DNA of 64,000 bases, taken from contig NZ_CP095552.1 in assembly GCF_023078355.1 (NCBI RefSeq), forward strand, positions 2,976,001 through 3,040,000. Direction: 5' to 3'. Positions 39,538 through 54,200 of this stretch are shown here, piece after piece (the stretch's first letter is position 1; each line of letters begins with the position of its first letter). The notes below the pieces were generated by a model. It saw only the letters and a program-made list of their open reading frames with translations. It did no database searches and had not been told where the DNA came from. The position numbers and the translations under genes were made by a program. The DNA is from Gordonia hongkongensis. GTDB taxonomy: Bacteria > Actinomycetota > Actinomycetes > Mycobacteriales > Mycobacteriaceae.

Positions 39538-40224
39538 TCAGTCCAGCGCACCCTTGACGGCCGCCTTGACCAACTGCGTGTGCAGCGTCACCGACAGGGC
39601 CGCGATCTCGCGCACGAGTTCCTCGGCACGGTCGCGCGCACCGGTGCCCTTGCCCTTGGCGATCGGGTTGGCGATCTGGGCGACGAGGCCCGCCTCGCGA
39701 TCCGCGGACACCTTGAATGCCCGGAGATGACGCGTCTCCAGGCCGTAACTGGCCAGGGCCGCGGCCGCCTCGACGAGCCGTACGGCGTCCTCGTCGAAGA
39801 ACCCGGCGGGCCCGGCGGTCAACAGGCCGTTGCGCTGGAGTTCGGTGACGAACGCCGAATCCACCCCGGTGCGTTCGATCAGCGACTCCCGGGAGACGCG
39901 TCCGGCGCGCGCACCGAAGTCGGTGGCCGGCGCCACGGTCCCGCGGGCCGCGGACAGCACGCGCGTTCCGCCGGGACCGAAACCGCCGTTGCCGTTGTCG
40001 ATCGCGTCGAGCTGTTCCTTGATCACCTTCAGCGGGAGATACCGGTCCCGCTGCGCGGTCAGCACGAACCGCAGCCGTTCGCAGTCGGCCTGACTGAACC
40101 GCCGATACCCCGACGGAGCCCGCTCCGGGGTCACCAGACCCTCCGACTCCAAGAATCGGATCTTCGAGATCGTGATGTCCGGGAAGTCATCACGCAATTG
40201 GGCGAGGACCGTGCCGATCGACAT
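39538..40224 (-). CDS. FtsR-type MerR-family regulator (Rv1828 homologue)
   Basis: 228 residues. The N-terminal winged helix is MSIGTVLAQLRDDFPDITIS followed by KIRFLESEGLVTPERAPSGYRRF. Linker regions are followed by a C-terminal domain with SRESLIERTGVDSAFVTELQRNGLL, a second HTH-like unit. Homologues include Rv1828 and the corynebacterial FtsR, which activates ftsZ. ATG 40224 has GAAGGA upstream. It is 40 bases downstream of garA and probably cotranscribed with it. Confidence 0.9.
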   Translation of the reverse strand: MSIGTVLAQLRDDFPDITISKIRFLESEGLVTPERAPSGYRRFSQADCERLRFVLTAQRDRYLPLKVIKEQLDAIDNGNGGFGPGGTRVLSAARGTVAPATDFGARAGRVSRESLIERTGVDSAFVTELQRNGLLTAGPAGFFDEDAVRLVEAAAALASYGLETRHLRAFKVSADREAGLVAQIANPIAKGKGTGARDRAEELVREIAALSVTLHTQLVKAAVKGALD

Positions 40225-40264
40225 CGATCCTTCGCCGCGGGGGCCGTGGACGCCGTCACGGGTG

Positions 40265-40717
40265 TCAGGCGTCTGCTTCGTCGCGGGGACCGCTGAGGAA
40301 CACCAGACGGAACTTGCCGATCTGAACCTCGTCGCCATTGCTCAGCGACGCGGTGTCGACCGGCTCGCGGTTGACGTACGTGCCGTTGAGGCTGCCCACG
40401 TCGACGACCTGAAAGTCGTTGTCGCCGAGACGGAACTCGGCGTGACGACGGCTGACGGTCACGTCGTCGAGGAAGATGTCGCTGTCGGGGTGCCGGCCGG
40501 CCGAGGTCGTCGGCTGATCGAGGAGGAACCGCGACCCCGCATTGGGTCCTCGCTTCACGACAAGCAGCGCGGTCCCGGGAGCGAGTCGTTCGACCCCCGT
40601 GTCGGCCGGCTCACTCGAGGTGCTGGTCCCGGCATCGAGTTCATTGATGAACTCCTCCCGGAACACCGATGTGGTCTCCACCGGCGCCTCGAAGTCCCTG
40701 TCGTTTTCGCTCACCAC
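40265..40717 (-). CDS. garA: GarA/OdhI-type FHA-domain regulator of 2-oxoglutarate metabolism
   Basis: 150 residues from a GTG (a second GTG follows immediately), with AAGGAGAA upstream. The phospho-site motif ETTSVF lies near residues 14-19, and the FHA domain spans about 50-145 with SAGRHPDSDIFLDD, VSRRHAEF and VGSLNGTYVN. When unphosphorylated, GarA binds 2-oxoglutarate dehydrogenase (KGD) and glutamate enzymes; PknB/PknG-type kinases phosphorylate the TT site, which then binds the FHA domain intramolecularly. The neighbourhood (gcvH, FtsR, DUF151) matches M. tuberculosis Rv1826-Rv1829. Confidence 0.95.
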   Translation of the reverse strand: MVSENDRDFEAPVETTSVFREEFINELDAGTSTSSEPADTGVERLAPGTALLVVKRGPNAGSRFLLDQPTTSAGRHPDSDIFLDDVTVSRRHAEFRLGDNDFQVVDVGSLNGTYVNREPVDTASLSNGDEVQIGKFRLVFLSGPRDEADA

Positions 40718-41032
40718 TTCTCCTTCGTCGTCGTCAGTGCCGACCGCACAGTCGCCAACCTCGTTCTCGGAACCGCCGGCATCGCCTGGGACGGTGCCCG
40801 TCGGCTCTCGCCACGATGGCCGGTCGAATCTACATGACTTGTGCGGCCGGGTAGTTCTCGGCGCGAGATCGTGAGCATCGGTGTCACGTCGCGCCTCGTT
40901 CCCACTGCCGTAACCGTACCGGTCCTGCCGATCCCACCGGCGCGCGAGTCGACTCCGGCATCGACGATCATATCGTTCCGGAGGCGATCAGCCGGGTCGA
41001 TCGGGGCACCGGCCGTTCACGGCCGGGAGAAC
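40718..41032. other. 315-bp gap between gcvH and garA; promoter region of garA
   Basis: No gene is supported here. A possible -10 for garA on the minus strand is tagatt (40832-40827), about 110 bp before the start, without a clear -35. A hairpin next to the gcvH stop (41009-41026) is listed separately. An 86-codon open frame that overlaps the garA start has no recognisable product. Confidence 0.5.
41009..41026 (-). terminator. Hairpin just after gcvH
   Basis: ccggccg and cggccgg pair perfectly over 7 bp around the loop ttca, 7 bases beyond the gcvH stop codon. There is no T tract. It probably separates gcvH from garA. Confidence 0.45.
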
Positions 41033-41437
41033 TCACCCCTCGATGACGGCGCGGTACCCCGCGGCGTCGAGTACCTCACCCAGGTGTTCGTCGAGGGTCG
41101 CCTCGTCTGCCGCCTCGATCTCGACCAGCCACCCCTCGCCGTACGGGTCCGAATTGACCAGTTCCGGCGAGGCGTCGAGGGCGTCGTTCACCGCCGACAC
41201 CGTGCCTGCGAGCGGCCCGAAGATGTCCGAGACGCTCTTCGTCGACTCGACCTCGGCGAACGACTCGCCGACGGTCACCTCCGCACCGCTCTCGGGTAGC
41301 TGGACGAACACCACGTCGCCGAGAGCGTCCTGGGCGTAGTCGGTGATCCCGACGCGCACCGTCGTCGGCCCGAGTCGCTCGATCCACTCGTGCTCCGCGG
41401 TGTAGCGCAAGGTCTCTGGCACTTTGCTGTCGGTCAC
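41033..41437 (-). CDS. gcvH: Glycine cleavage system H protein
   Basis: 134 residues from a GTG start: LRYTAEHEWIERLG at the N-terminus, ITDYAQDALGDVVFVQLP, and the lipoylation site ESTKSVSDI with Lys near residue 66. Its lipoyl arm carries the aminomethyl group from GcvP to GcvT. It lies upstream of garA rather than next to gcvP, as in M. tuberculosis. No glycine riboswitch precedes it. Confidence 0.95.
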   Translation of the reverse strand: MTDSKVPETLRYTAEHEWIERLGPTTVRVGITDYAQDALGDVVFVQLPESGAEVTVGESFAEVESTKSVSDIFGPLAGTVSAVNDALDASPELVNSDPYGEGWLVEIEAADEATLDEHLGEVLDAAGYRAVIEG

Positions 41438-41457
41438 GCGAACCCCTTTCGTCCTCG

Positions 41458-42087
41458 TCAGACTCTACTGTCTGCCGAGTCGCCTGCCGGGTGACGCGGC
41501 GGCATGAGCCGCATCACCAGGATCGTCTGATACCAGTACAGGACGAAGGACCACAGATACAGTCCGACGCCCCAGATCATGAAAGCCCAACCGATCGGGT
41601 ACGCGATGGTCCCCACGATCGAATCGAGCTGTCCGGCAAGAAGCCACGGGAATGCGCTCATCAGCGCGAAGGTCCCCGCCTTGCCGATGTAGAGCACCGG
41701 GAGCGCCAGCACGCCCCGCGATCGCAACAGTGGAGCGGACGCGAACAGCAGGACGTCGCGCGCGATGATCACACCGATCAGCCACCACGGCAGGAACTCC
41801 CGGATGCCGAACGCGATCGGGATGATCACGATGTAGAGCCGGTCGGCGGCCGGGTCGAGCAGCGCACCGATCTTCGACGACTGGTCGAGGAGTCGCGCGA
41901 TCTTGCCGTCGGCCCAATCGGAGAAGCCCGAGAACATGAGGACGGCGAAGGCCCAGCCGTCCGCCTTCTCGACGAGAAGCAGCCACACGAACACCGGGAT
42001 GAGTGCGAGCCGAAGCACGCTCAGCGCGTTCGGGACCGTGACGATCCGGTCCGGAGCCGGCGTGGTCGCCGCCTCCGGCTCGGTCAC
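41458..42087 (-). CDS. pgsA2: CDP-alcohol phosphatidyltransferase (PgsA2-type membrane enzyme)
   Basis: 209 residues with about five transmembrane segments. The CDP-alcohol phosphotransferase motif D-x2-DG-x2-AR-x8-G-x3-D-x3-D is present as [19 protein letters not shown] (about residues 57-85). It transfers a phosphatidyl group from CDP-diacylglycerol to an alcohol; glycerol phosphate or another acceptor cannot be distinguished. Its GTG start overlaps the secA2 stop as GTGA, as in the mycobacterial secA2-pgsA2 pair. Confidence 0.9.
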   Translation of the reverse strand: MTEPEAATTPAPDRIVTVPNALSVLRLALIPVFVWLLLVEKADGWAFAVLMFSGFSDWADGKIARLLDQSSKIGALLDPAADRLYIVIIPIAFGIREFLPWWLIGVIIARDVLLFASAPLLRSRGVLALPVLYIGKAGTFALMSAFPWLLAGQLDSIVGTIAYPIGWAFMIWGVGLYLWSFVLYWYQTILVMRLMPPRHPAGDSADSRV

Positions 42088-44495
42088 CGGAAGATCCCGA
42101 TGATGCCCTGCAAGGTTTTCGCTCCGCCCGAGGAGAACAGGTTGTCGTGGACCATGTAGGTCCAGGTGGTCGTCGACCGGTGCAGATCCGCCGACCCGAG
42201 GTCGACGCCGTCGGGGGTGATGTCGGCCTCCCGGAACGTCTCGCGCGCCTTCGCGAGTGCCGTACCGGGCAGATCGGCGAACTCGGCGAGGATCAGCCGG
42301 TGGAACTCGTCCAGCGGGCTCTCCTTGCCCAGCGACCGGAGGTGGATGCTGGCGCGGACGTCGGAGACGAAGGCGAGATGGTCGGCCCAGGCGCGGTCGA
42401 GATGGTAGAGCACGATCTCGCGCGCGGCCTGTGACAGCACCTCGCGAGGCACGGGCGCGACGGCGGGGGTGGCCTCGTGATCGGTCGCGGCCTTCTCGGC
42501 GTCGGCCGTCTCGGCGTCGGCCTTGTCGGCGTCGGCCTCGTCGGTGGTGGTCTCCACCGTCGTCGTGCTCCCGGTCAACTGCGCGTAGCGGTCCGGTTCC
42601 AGATCCGCCAGCTCTTCGAGCGCGGCGTCGGTGGTCAGGATCTGCATACGACGTTCGACGATGATGTCCCGCTGCTGATTGACCAGCTTGTTGTAACGCC
42701 AGGTATTCGCGTGCAGTTCGAGCATCACGCCCTCAGCGATCCGCTGGGCCTGCTCGATGAGGTCGACGCCCTTGCTGCCCATCGAACCGTCTTCGTTGGG
42801 CGACACGGGATCTCGCTTGAACGCGAGGTTCTTGGTGACGACCGGGTCCTCGAGGCTGGAGAAGAACACCGACGTACCGGGATCGCCCTGACGGCCCGCG
42901 CGTCCACGCAGCTGACTGTCGAGGCGTTCGGTGTCGTGGCGGCCCGTTCCGACGACGCACAACCCGCCGAGTTCGATGACCTCGTCGTGGGCGTCCGTGT
43001 CGTCCTTCGAACCGCCCAGGCGGATGTCGGTCCCCCGTCCGGCCATCTGGGTGGACACGGTGACGGCGCCCCGGGCGCCGGCCTCGGCGATGATCTTCGC
43101 CTCTTCGGCGTCGTTCTTCGCGTTGAGCACGACCGACGACACCCCGGCCTTGTCGAGGAAGTACGCGAGCTCCTCGGACTCGGCCACGTCGTGGGTACCG
43201 ATGAGGACGGGTTGTCCGGTCTCGTGGATCTCCTTGACGTAGGCGACGATCGCCTCGACCTTGTTTGCCTTGGTGTCGTAGACCCGGTCGGGCAGGTCGG
43301 TCCGGACGTTGGGGGTGTTCGGCGGGATCTGCGAGACGCGCAGTTCGTAGAACTGGCGGAACTGCTCGCCGGCGGCGAGCGCGGTGCCGGTCATGCCGCA
43401 GACCTTCGGGTAGCGGCCGATCAGGGCCTGCACCGTGATGGTGTCGATGACCTCACCCGAATCGGTCTGGGTCAGCCCTTCCTTGAGCTCGACCGCGGCC
43501 TGGACCCCGTCGGGCCAGCGCTGGAGCTGCGCGACGCGGCCGCGCGAGGCGTTGATGAGGTGCACGCCGCCGTCGCGGACGATGTAGTGGATGTCGCGTT
43601 CGAGGAGATAGTGGGCGTGCATGGCGATGCTGACGTGTACGAGCGTCGTGCCGACGTGTTCCTCGCTGTAGAGGTCGATGCCGCCGAGTTCTTCCTCGAC
43701 GAACACCGCACCCTCGTCGGTCAGGGTGACGTTGCGGCCCTCCGCGTCGACCTCGTAGTGCTTGTTCTTCATCCGCGACACGACGTCGTGGATCGCCGCG
43801 TCCGGCACCTCGGTCTCGGTCGAACCGGCGAGCACCAGCGGCACGAGCGCCTCGTCGACGAGCACCGAATCCGCCTCGTCGATGATGGCCACGTCGGGTG
43901 TCGGTGAGACGAGGTCCGCTTCGGACAGGGCGAGTTGATCGCGCAGGACGTCGAAGCCGATCTCGTTGACCGAACCGTAGGTGACGTCACCGGTGTAGGC
44001 GCGTCGCCGTTCCTCGCGGCTCGAGTTCTCCGAGACCGCGTGGACGGTGATGCCGAAGGCGTCGAACAGCGGCTTCATCCACTCCGCGTCGCGGGTCGCC
44101 AGATAGTCGTTGACCGAGATCAGGTGCACCTGATGTCCCTGCAGCACATGGCCGATCGCGGCGATGGCGCCGGCGAGCGTCTTGCCCTCACCGGTGGCCA
44201 TCTCGACGATGTCGCCCTCGAGGAGTCGGAGGGCGCCCTGCAACTGGACGTCGAACGGCCGCAGGTCGATGGTGCGGTCGGCGGCTTCCCGGACCAGGGC
44301 GAGGAACTTCGCGCGGTCCGCGGGCTTCTCGGCGATGTCGAGTTTCTCGGCCTCCGCGCCGAACGCGTCGTCGGCGAGTTCGGCGGCCCAGTCGGTGTGG
44401 GCTTCGGCATCCTTGATCACACCCAACGACTTCGACTGGTTGCGAGTCGACTGGGCGCCCAGAAGGCGCCACATGCTGTTGCTCAGCTTTCCCAC
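42084..44495 (-). CDS. secA2: Accessory preprotein translocase ATPase SecA2
   Basis: About 803 residues. Walker A is [12 protein letters not shown] (Lys near residue 105), Walker B is [13 protein letters not shown], and the C-terminal helicase motif is [15 protein letters not shown] then [13 protein letters not shown]. SecA2 exports a subset of proteins alongside the house-keeping SecA1. GTG 44495 is preferred because AGGAG lies ten bases upstream and the sequence then matches ([14 protein letters not shown]). An Ala/Asp/Glu/Lys-rich insertion (about residues 645-680, DNA 42455-42565) is absent from M. tuberculosis SecA2 and is encoded by short tandem repeats. Confidence 0.94.
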   Translation of the reverse strand: MGKLSNSMWRLLGAQSTRNQSKSLGVIKDAEAHTDWAAELADDAFGAEAEKLDIAEKPADRAKFLALVREAADRTIDLRPFDVQLQGALRLLEGDIVEMATGEGKTLAGAIAAIGHVLQGHQVHLISVNDYLATRDAEWMKPLFDAFGITVHAVSENSSREERRRAYTGDVTYGSVNEIGFDVLRDQLALSEADLVSPTPDVAIIDEADSVLVDEALVPLVLAGSTETEVPDAAIHDVVSRMKNKHYEVDAEGRNVTLTDEGAVFVEEELGGIDLYSEEHVGTTLVHVSIAMHAHYLLERDIHYIVRDGGVHLINASRGRVAQLQRWPDGVQAAVELKEGLTQTDSGEVIDTITVQALIGRYPKVCGMTGTALAAGEQFRQFYELRVSQIPPNTPNVRTDLPDRVYDTKANKVEAIVAYVKEIHETGQPVLIGTHDVAESEELAYFLDKAGVSSVVLNAKNDAEEAKIIAEAGARGAVTVSTQMAGRGTDIRLGGSKDDTDAHDEVIELGGLCVVGTGRHDTERLDSQLRGRAGRQGDPGTSVFFSSLEDPVVTKNLAFKRDPVSPNEDGSMGSKGVDLIEQAQRIAEGVMLELHANTWRYNKLVNQQRDIIVERRMQILTTDAALEELADLEPDRYAQLTGSTTTVETTTDEADADKADAETADAEKAATDHEATPAVAPVPREVLSQAAREIVLYHLDRAWADHLAFVSDVRASIHLRSLGKESPLDEFHRLILAEFADLPGTALAKARETFREADITPDGVDLGSADLHRSTTTWTYMVHDNLFSSGGAKTLQGIIGIFR

Positions 44496-44603
44496 CGAAA
44501 CATTTCTCCTGATCGTTCCCGGTTCCGTCGCGACCCACCCCCTCCGGGCGGTCAGGTCAGCAACAACGGTACGCGGCCGCTGGTCGACCGAGGACGCCGA
44601 CAT

Positions 44604-44609
44604 TATGAT
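44604..44609 (+). promoter_or_regulatory. Probable -10 hexamer of the gene at 44648
   Basis: tatgat lies 38 bases before the start codon, in the 152-bp region divergent from secA2. It is the best -10 match in that gap. A -35 is not evident. Confidence 0.4.
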
Positions 44610-44647
44610 CAGTCCACCCGATTCGGCTCGAGGACTAAGGACGGCCC

Positions 44648-48987
<4,340 letters not shown>

Positions 48988-48998
48988 TGTTTCTGCTC

Positions 48999-49829
48999 AT
49001 GTCGAAGAAGGACAAGGCGAAAAAGGCCAAGATCGGGAACAAGGTCTACGAGGCGGAGTTGTTCCGGTTGCAGACCGAACTCGTGAAGCTCCAGGAATGG
49101 GTCCGTGACAGCGGCACCCGCGTCGTGGTCATCTTCGAAGGACGTGACGCTGCCGGCAAGGGCGGAACGATCAAGCGCATCACCGAGTATCTGAGCCCAC
49201 GGATCGCACGGGTCGCCGCGCTCCCGGCGCCGACGGATCGTGAACGCGGACAGTGGTATTACCAGCGTTACGTCGCGCATCTGCCCGCGCCCGGCGAGAT
49301 CGTCTTGTTCGACCGGTCCTGGTACAACCGCGCCGGCGTGGAGAAGGTCATGGGTTTCTGCACCCCCGAGGAGCACTCGCGGTTCCTGCGGCAGACCCCG
49401 ATCTTCGAGCAGATGCTCATCGACGACGGCATCCTGCTGCGCAAGTACTGGTTCTCGGTGTCCGACGACGAACAGCTCAAGCGGTTCCGGTCACGCATGA
49501 ACGACCCAGTGCGGCAATGGAAGCTGAGCCCGATGGATCTCGAGTCGGTGTACCGGTGGGAGGACTACTCGCGCGCCAAGGACGAGATGATGGTCCACAC
49601 CGACACCGCGCTGAGTCCCTGGTACGTCGTCGAATCCGACGTGAAGAAGCATGCTCGCCTGAACATGATCTCGCATCTGCTGTCGACCATCGAGTACGCC
49701 GAGGTCCCCCGCCCCCGCGTGTCCCTGCCCAAGCATCCGATCGAGTCGGGCAACTATCACCGCCCGCCGCGCTCGCTGTCCAAGTACGTACCCGACCACG
49801 TGGCGACGCTGATCCGCACCGACCACTGA
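48999..49829 (+). CDS. ppk2: Polyphosphate kinase 2 (PPK2 family, class I type)
   Basis: 276 residues: a Lys-rich N-terminus (SKKDKAKKAKIG), Walker A VIFEGRDAAGKGGTIKRI (about residues 44-61), the catalytic FDRSWYNRAGVEKVMGF (Walker B region), and RWEDYSRAKDEMMVHTD. PPK2 enzymes use polyphosphate to make GTP or ATP from NDPs. A single catalytic domain indicates class I rather than the two-domain class II. The start is ATG 48999, just after mdh; the stop overlaps the next start (ATGA). Confidence 0.93.
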   Translation: MSKKDKAKKAKIGNKVYEAELFRLQTELVKLQEWVRDSGTRVVVIFEGRDAAGKGGTIKRITEYLSPRIARVAALPAPTDRERGQWYYQRYVAHLPAPGEIVLFDRSWYNRAGVEKVMGFCTPEEHSRFLRQTPIFEQMLIDDGILLRKYWFSVSDDEQLKRFRSRMNDPVRQWKLSPMDLESVYRWEDYSRAKDEMMVHTDTALSPWYVVESDVKKHARLNMISHLLSTIEYAEVPRPRVSLPKHPIESGNYHRPPRSLSKYVPDHVATLIRTDH

Positions 49830-50125
49830 TGTGGATCGGGTTCTGCGAGTTCGACTATCTGCTCGGTGACGTGCACTCGCTGAAACAGAAGCGGTCCGTG
49901 GTGCGACCGATCGTCGCCGACCTGCGCAAGCGGTACACGGTCTCGGCTGCCGAGGTCGGACACCTCGACGTCCATCGGCGAACCGTCATCGGGGTCAGTG
50001 CGGTGGCCGCCGACCGCGGACATGTCGTCGACGTGCTCGACGCCGTCGAACGTTCTGCGGCAGCCCATCCCGAAGTCGAGTTGCTGTCGGTGCGACGCCG
50101 GGTCGTCAGCTCGGAGGACTTCTGA
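49829..50125 (+). CDS. DUF503 family protein (YlxP-like)
   Basis: 98 residues: GFCEFDYLLGDVHSLKQKRSVVRPIVADLRKRY and VGVSAV..VDVLDAVER, the DUF503 core. In Firmicutes and many actinobacteria ylxP lies beside rbfA and infB and has been connected with ribosome assembly. Here it sits behind ppk2, overlapping its stop by one base. Its 3' end overlaps the convergent glycosylase gene by 20 bases. Confidence 0.85.
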   Translation: MWIGFCEFDYLLGDVHSLKQKRSVVRPIVADLRKRYTVSAAEVGHLDVHRRTVIGVSAVAADRGHVVDVLDAVERSAAAHPEVELLSVRRRVVSSEDF

Positions 50126-50693
50126 GGTCGTCGACGACCCCGGCGGCAGCCGCGGCCCGGCGGTAGGCGGCCGCGAGGGACTCGACCGTCTCGTGCGCGT
50201 TCAGTCCGCTCGGGTTGGGGACCACCCAGAGTTCGGCCCCGTCCCACGTCTCGTCCTGCCGCCCCGGCACGGCATCGCGGCGCCCGAACGCGCTGCGATA
50301 CGCGGTGATCCCGGCGACCGCGACAACCCGTGGGCGGATCTCACGAACCCGTTCGCGCAGGCGGCGTCCCCCCTTGCGGAACTCGTCGACGGTCAGTTCG
50401 GCGGCGGTCGCGGTGGCGCGTGGCACGACGTTGGTGATCCCCACGCCGCGGTCGAGCAGCATCGTCCGGTCGGTGTCGGACATGCCCGTCGATGCGTCGA
50501 TCACGTGGTCGACGATGCCGGCCCGGGCGAGCGCCGGGTAGAACCGATTGCCGGGCCGGGCGAAATGCGCACCGGTGGCCGCGGTCCACAGGCCGGGGTT
50601 GATGCCGACGAACAGCAGCTTGCAGCCCTCGCCCACGAGGTCGTCGACGGTGCGGTCTCGGTAGGCGAGCAGGTCGGCCCGGGTGAATCCCAT
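50106..50693 (-). CDS. mug: G/U mismatch-specific DNA glycosylase (MUG/TDG family)
   Basis: 195 residues: LLFVGINPGLWTAATGAHFARPGNRFYPAL is the family core (two motifs, the GINPG and the pyrimidine-pocket segment), with VVPNPSGLNAH at the C-terminal motif. It removes uracil or thymine from G:U and G:T mispairs to start base excision repair. ATG 50693 begins MGFTRADLLAYRDRTV. The frame could extend to 50753, but that part overlaps the glyoxalase gene. Confidence 0.87.
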   Translation of the reverse strand: MGFTRADLLAYRDRTVDDLVGEGCKLLFVGINPGLWTAATGAHFARPGNRFYPALARAGIVDHVIDASTGMSDTDRTMLLDRGVGITNVVPRATATAAELTVDEFRKGGRRLRERVREIRPRVVAVAGITAYRSAFGRRDAVPGRQDETWDGAELWVVPNPSGLNAHETVESLAAAYRRAAAAAGVVDDLRSPPS

Positions 50694-50733
50694 CAGGCAC
50701 ACCGGGTATCCGGCCGGGCGATGCGGGAACGCG

Positions 50734-51102
50734 TCAGGATGCCGTCTCCGCACCGTGTCGGGCCGACACGCAGAACTGGTTGCCGTCGGGGTCGGCGAGC
50801 GTCACCCACACGAAGCCGGGCATCTCACGATCGGCGATCCGGCTCGCGCCCGCCGCCACGAGTCGATCCACCTCCGTCTCGAGATCGTCGGTGGTCAGGT
50901 CGAGGTGGACGCGGTTCTTGCCGGGCGTGGGGTCCTCGACCTGCTGGAACGCGAACAGCGGCTCGCCCTCCCCGACCGCGACGACGATGAAGTAACCGTC
51001 GTTGTCCTCGACGATGCGGCCGCCGAGCTGCTCGGCCCACCACGTCGCCAGGGGCGCGGGCGCGAGTGCGTCGACGGTGATCATGCCCAGTGCGAGACTC
51101 AT
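50734..51102 (-). CDS. Glyoxalase/bleomycin resistance (VOC) fold protein
   Basis: 122 residues: LGMITVDALAPAPLATWWAEQLGG, RVHLDLTTDDLETEVDRLVAAGA and VWVTLADPDGNQFCV, the paired beta-alpha-beta-beta-beta units of the vicinal oxygen chelate family. The metal ligands and substrate are not assignable. It probably has a housekeeping or detoxification role. ATG 51102 was chosen; an upstream ATG at 51132 is possible. Confidence 0.82.
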   Translation of the reverse strand: MSLALGMITVDALAPAPLATWWAEQLGGRIVEDNDGYFIVVAVGEGEPLFAFQQVEDPTPGKNRVHLDLTTDDLETEVDRLVAAGASRIADREMPGFVWVTLADPDGNQFCVSARHGAETAS

Positions 51103-51201
51103 GCCTGCCAAGCTACTCCCGGCCACCGACATCCCCGGGCGGTCGCGGGCAGATCGTCGGCACGTTCGCCGCTAGCCGCCCGGAAGGACCCGATCACCAC
51201 T

Positions 51202-51207
51202 TACACT
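51202..51207 (+). promoter_or_regulatory. Likely -10 element giving a leaderless message for the SARP-like regulator
   Basis: tacact ends 7 bases before the ATG at 51215 with no ribosome-binding site between. A transcription start at or next to the ATG is expected. No clear -35 was found. Confidence 0.45.
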
Positions 51208-51214
51208 CACGCTG

Positions 51215-54200
51215 ATGCTCGAAATCTCCTATACGGTCTTGGGCGGCCTCGGGGCTCAGATCGGTTCCGACCCCGTCGAACTCGGCACGCGCAAGCAGCG
51301 GGCGACACTCGCCCAGCTGATCCTTGCCGAGGGTGTTCCGGTGCGCGCCGACAGTCTGATCGAGGGCATCTGGGGCGATTCGCCTCCGGAGCGCGCAGAG
51401 GTGTCGCTCCAGTCCTACATCTCGGGCCTGCGCAAAGTCCTCGAGCCGCATCGAAAGCCTCGGACTCCCTCCACGGTCCTGCTCACCCACGGGACGGGGT
51501 ACAGCCTCCCGACGGCCGCCGACAACGTCGACGTGCGCCGGCTGACCGCCCGGGTCGGCGATGCTCGTGCATTGATGCAACAGGGCGACGCGGCGGGTGC
51601 CGCACCGCTGCTGCACCAGGTGCTCGCCGACTATCGTCCCCTGCTCCCCGAGTTCGAGGGCCTCGCCTTCCGGGACGAGGCCGCCGATCACCTCGACCGC
51701 ATGCTGCAGGCGGCGCGGGAGATGTCCTTCGAGGCCCGCATGGCCGACGGCGACCACCGCCTGCTCGTCACCGAACTGGAGACCGAGGTCGAACGCGCGC
51801 CGCTCGACGAGGGTTTGTGGGTGCTGTTCGCCACCGCCCTCTACCGACTCGGCCGTCAGTCCGACGCACTCGGGGCGATCGCCACCGCCCGCCGGACCCT
51901 CGCCGAGGAGATCGGCGTCGACCCGGGACCCCGTCTCCGCACCCTCGAACGCGACATCCTCGACCACGCTCCGCATCTCGACGCCCCGGCCGCCACCGCC
52001 GCGGGCAAGGTGACGCTTGCGCCGGACGTCCCGACACCGGGCCCGCGGACGTCGGCGCAGTCGACGACGGACGAATCGGTCGACGACGCCGACCTCGACG
52101 ACGCCCCGTCGGTGGTCGGCCGGACCGACGAACTCGCCGCGTTGCATCGGGCGGTGCTCGCCTCGATGACAGGACACGGCGGCGTGGTCGTGGTCGAGGG
52201 CGAACCGGGCGCGGGCAAGACGGCGCTCATCGACGAAGCCGGCCGTCGGGCCGCGGGCGCCGCCGACCTCCGGGTCCTGTGGGGGCGCTGCGTCGACGAC
52301 CCGGCCGCACCCTCGATGTGGCCGTGGGTGCAGATCCTCGGTGCGGTCCTCCCCCGGCTCGATCCCGCCGATCGGGAACGACTCCTCGACAGTTCACTCG
52401 GCCGGATGGTGACCGAGGGCGTCAACGTGATCCCGCCGCCCCGGCAGATGCCCGACGCGGCCGCTCGATTCCAGTTCTACGACCAGGCCGCCGATCTCCT
52501 CGAGGGGGTGGCCGCAACGTCGAAGCTGATCATCGTGCTCGACGATCTGCAGTGGGCCGACGGTGCGTCTCTGGAGTTGTTCGCGCACATGGCCGCCCGA
52601 CGCACCGCGGGGGTCACGTTCTTCGCCTCGTTGCGTTCGCCGTCGAACCGGCCCGTCGTCGCCACCACCCTGGCGACGCTGGCCCGGTTGCCGGAGCATC
52701 GCCGCCTCCACGTCGGCCCGCTCGGCGGCGACGACATCTCCGAGCTCATCCGGCGCGAGACCCGGCAGTGGCCGGAGGTCGCCACCGTGTCGTCGATCCA
52801 GCGACGCACCGGAGGCAACGCCTTCTTCGTGCGCGAACTCGCCCGCATCCTGGCCGACCGGGGGTCCATCGCGGGCAGCGCCGTCCCGTCCGGCATCCGT
52901 GATGTGGTGCGCCAGCGACTGGTCGGCATGTCCGCGGCGACGACCGAACTACTCGAACTCGCGTCCCTCATCGGGACCCGCGTGGACCTGGTCCTGCTGG
53001 CGACCGCCGCGAAGCGCCCGGTGGACGAGGCGCTCGACCTCCTCGAACCCGCGGGCGAGGCGGGTGTCATCGATCTCGGACCGGAGGATCCGTTCGGATT
53101 CGGCTTCAGTCACGACATCATCCGGGAGGCGATCGCGGACGGCATCGCCGCCATGCGCGCACGGCGACTGCATCTCGCGATCGCCGACGCCCTCGCCGGC
53201 AACTCCTCGCCGCATGCCGTGGCGAGAGTCGCGCGGCATCTGTGGTCCGCCGGGCCGCTGGCCGACCGTGAGCGCACCACGACCGCCCTCCTCGCGGCGG
53301 GGAACATCGCCCTGCGCACCTACGATTTCGACGGGGCGCGCCGGCATCTCGGGGATGCGGCGACGCTCGCCCGCGCGACGGGCGACCAGCAGGCGGAGCT
53401 CGTCGCGATCACCACCCAACTGGCCGGAGACGTCGCGGCGCACGGGTACTTCGCCGCCGATCCCGAGCTGCAGGACCGCGCCCGGATACTCGCTTCCGCC
53501 CTCGGCGACGCCCGGCTCCTCGCCACCCTCGACTACGCCCGCTGCGCGGCCCACATCCAGATCGCGGATGCACACACCGGCCACCGTCTCGCGGAGGATC
53601 TGCGTCGGCGCGCCGAGAGATCCGACGACCCGGTCGTCACCCATCTGGGCATGCACGCCGCCGGCATCGACGAGTTCACGCGCGGCAATTTCGGTGCGGC
53701 GCATCGCATCTTGGAGGACTATGCGCCGATCGACGTCGTCGTCGACGGTCTCCGTGACGATCAGCTCGCGATGGCCCGCGGTTTCCGCGCCTGGGCGGTG
53801 ACCGTGCATCGCGGTGTCGGCGCCGGCCGGGACCTCTTCGCCGCGATGGCCGATGCCCATCCCGATCCACGGTCCCGGCTCGCCATGGCCATCTTCGCCG
53901 TCGGCGCGGCGTCGATGCTCGGCGACACGAGGTGGGTTCTGGACGCGGGCCCGGCCATCACGTCCGACGGCGTCGGGCCCCTCGCCTACCTCCGTCGCGG
54001 CGGAGAACGCATGTACTGGTGGGCGCGCGCCCTCACCGGCGACCTCGACGACGCCCTGGAGCACATCGAGCGACTGGGTGCCGACGAGGTCGGCATGGAG
54101 GATCACCCGCGGACAGGTGAGGGCTACTGGCTGGGTCTGCACGCCGAGGTCCTCGTCGTCGCCGGCAAGCTCACCGACGCCGCCACACTGCTCGAACGGG

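Noticed and set aside
40711..40971. 86-codon frame upstream of garA on the minus strand
   Set aside because: It overlaps the garA start in another frame and has no recognisable product; more likely the garA leader.
42455..42565. Short repeated units that could be mistaken for a repeat array or CRISPR
   Set aside because: The units are imperfect, have no spacers, and lie in frame within secA2, giving an Ala/Asp/Glu-rich insertion.
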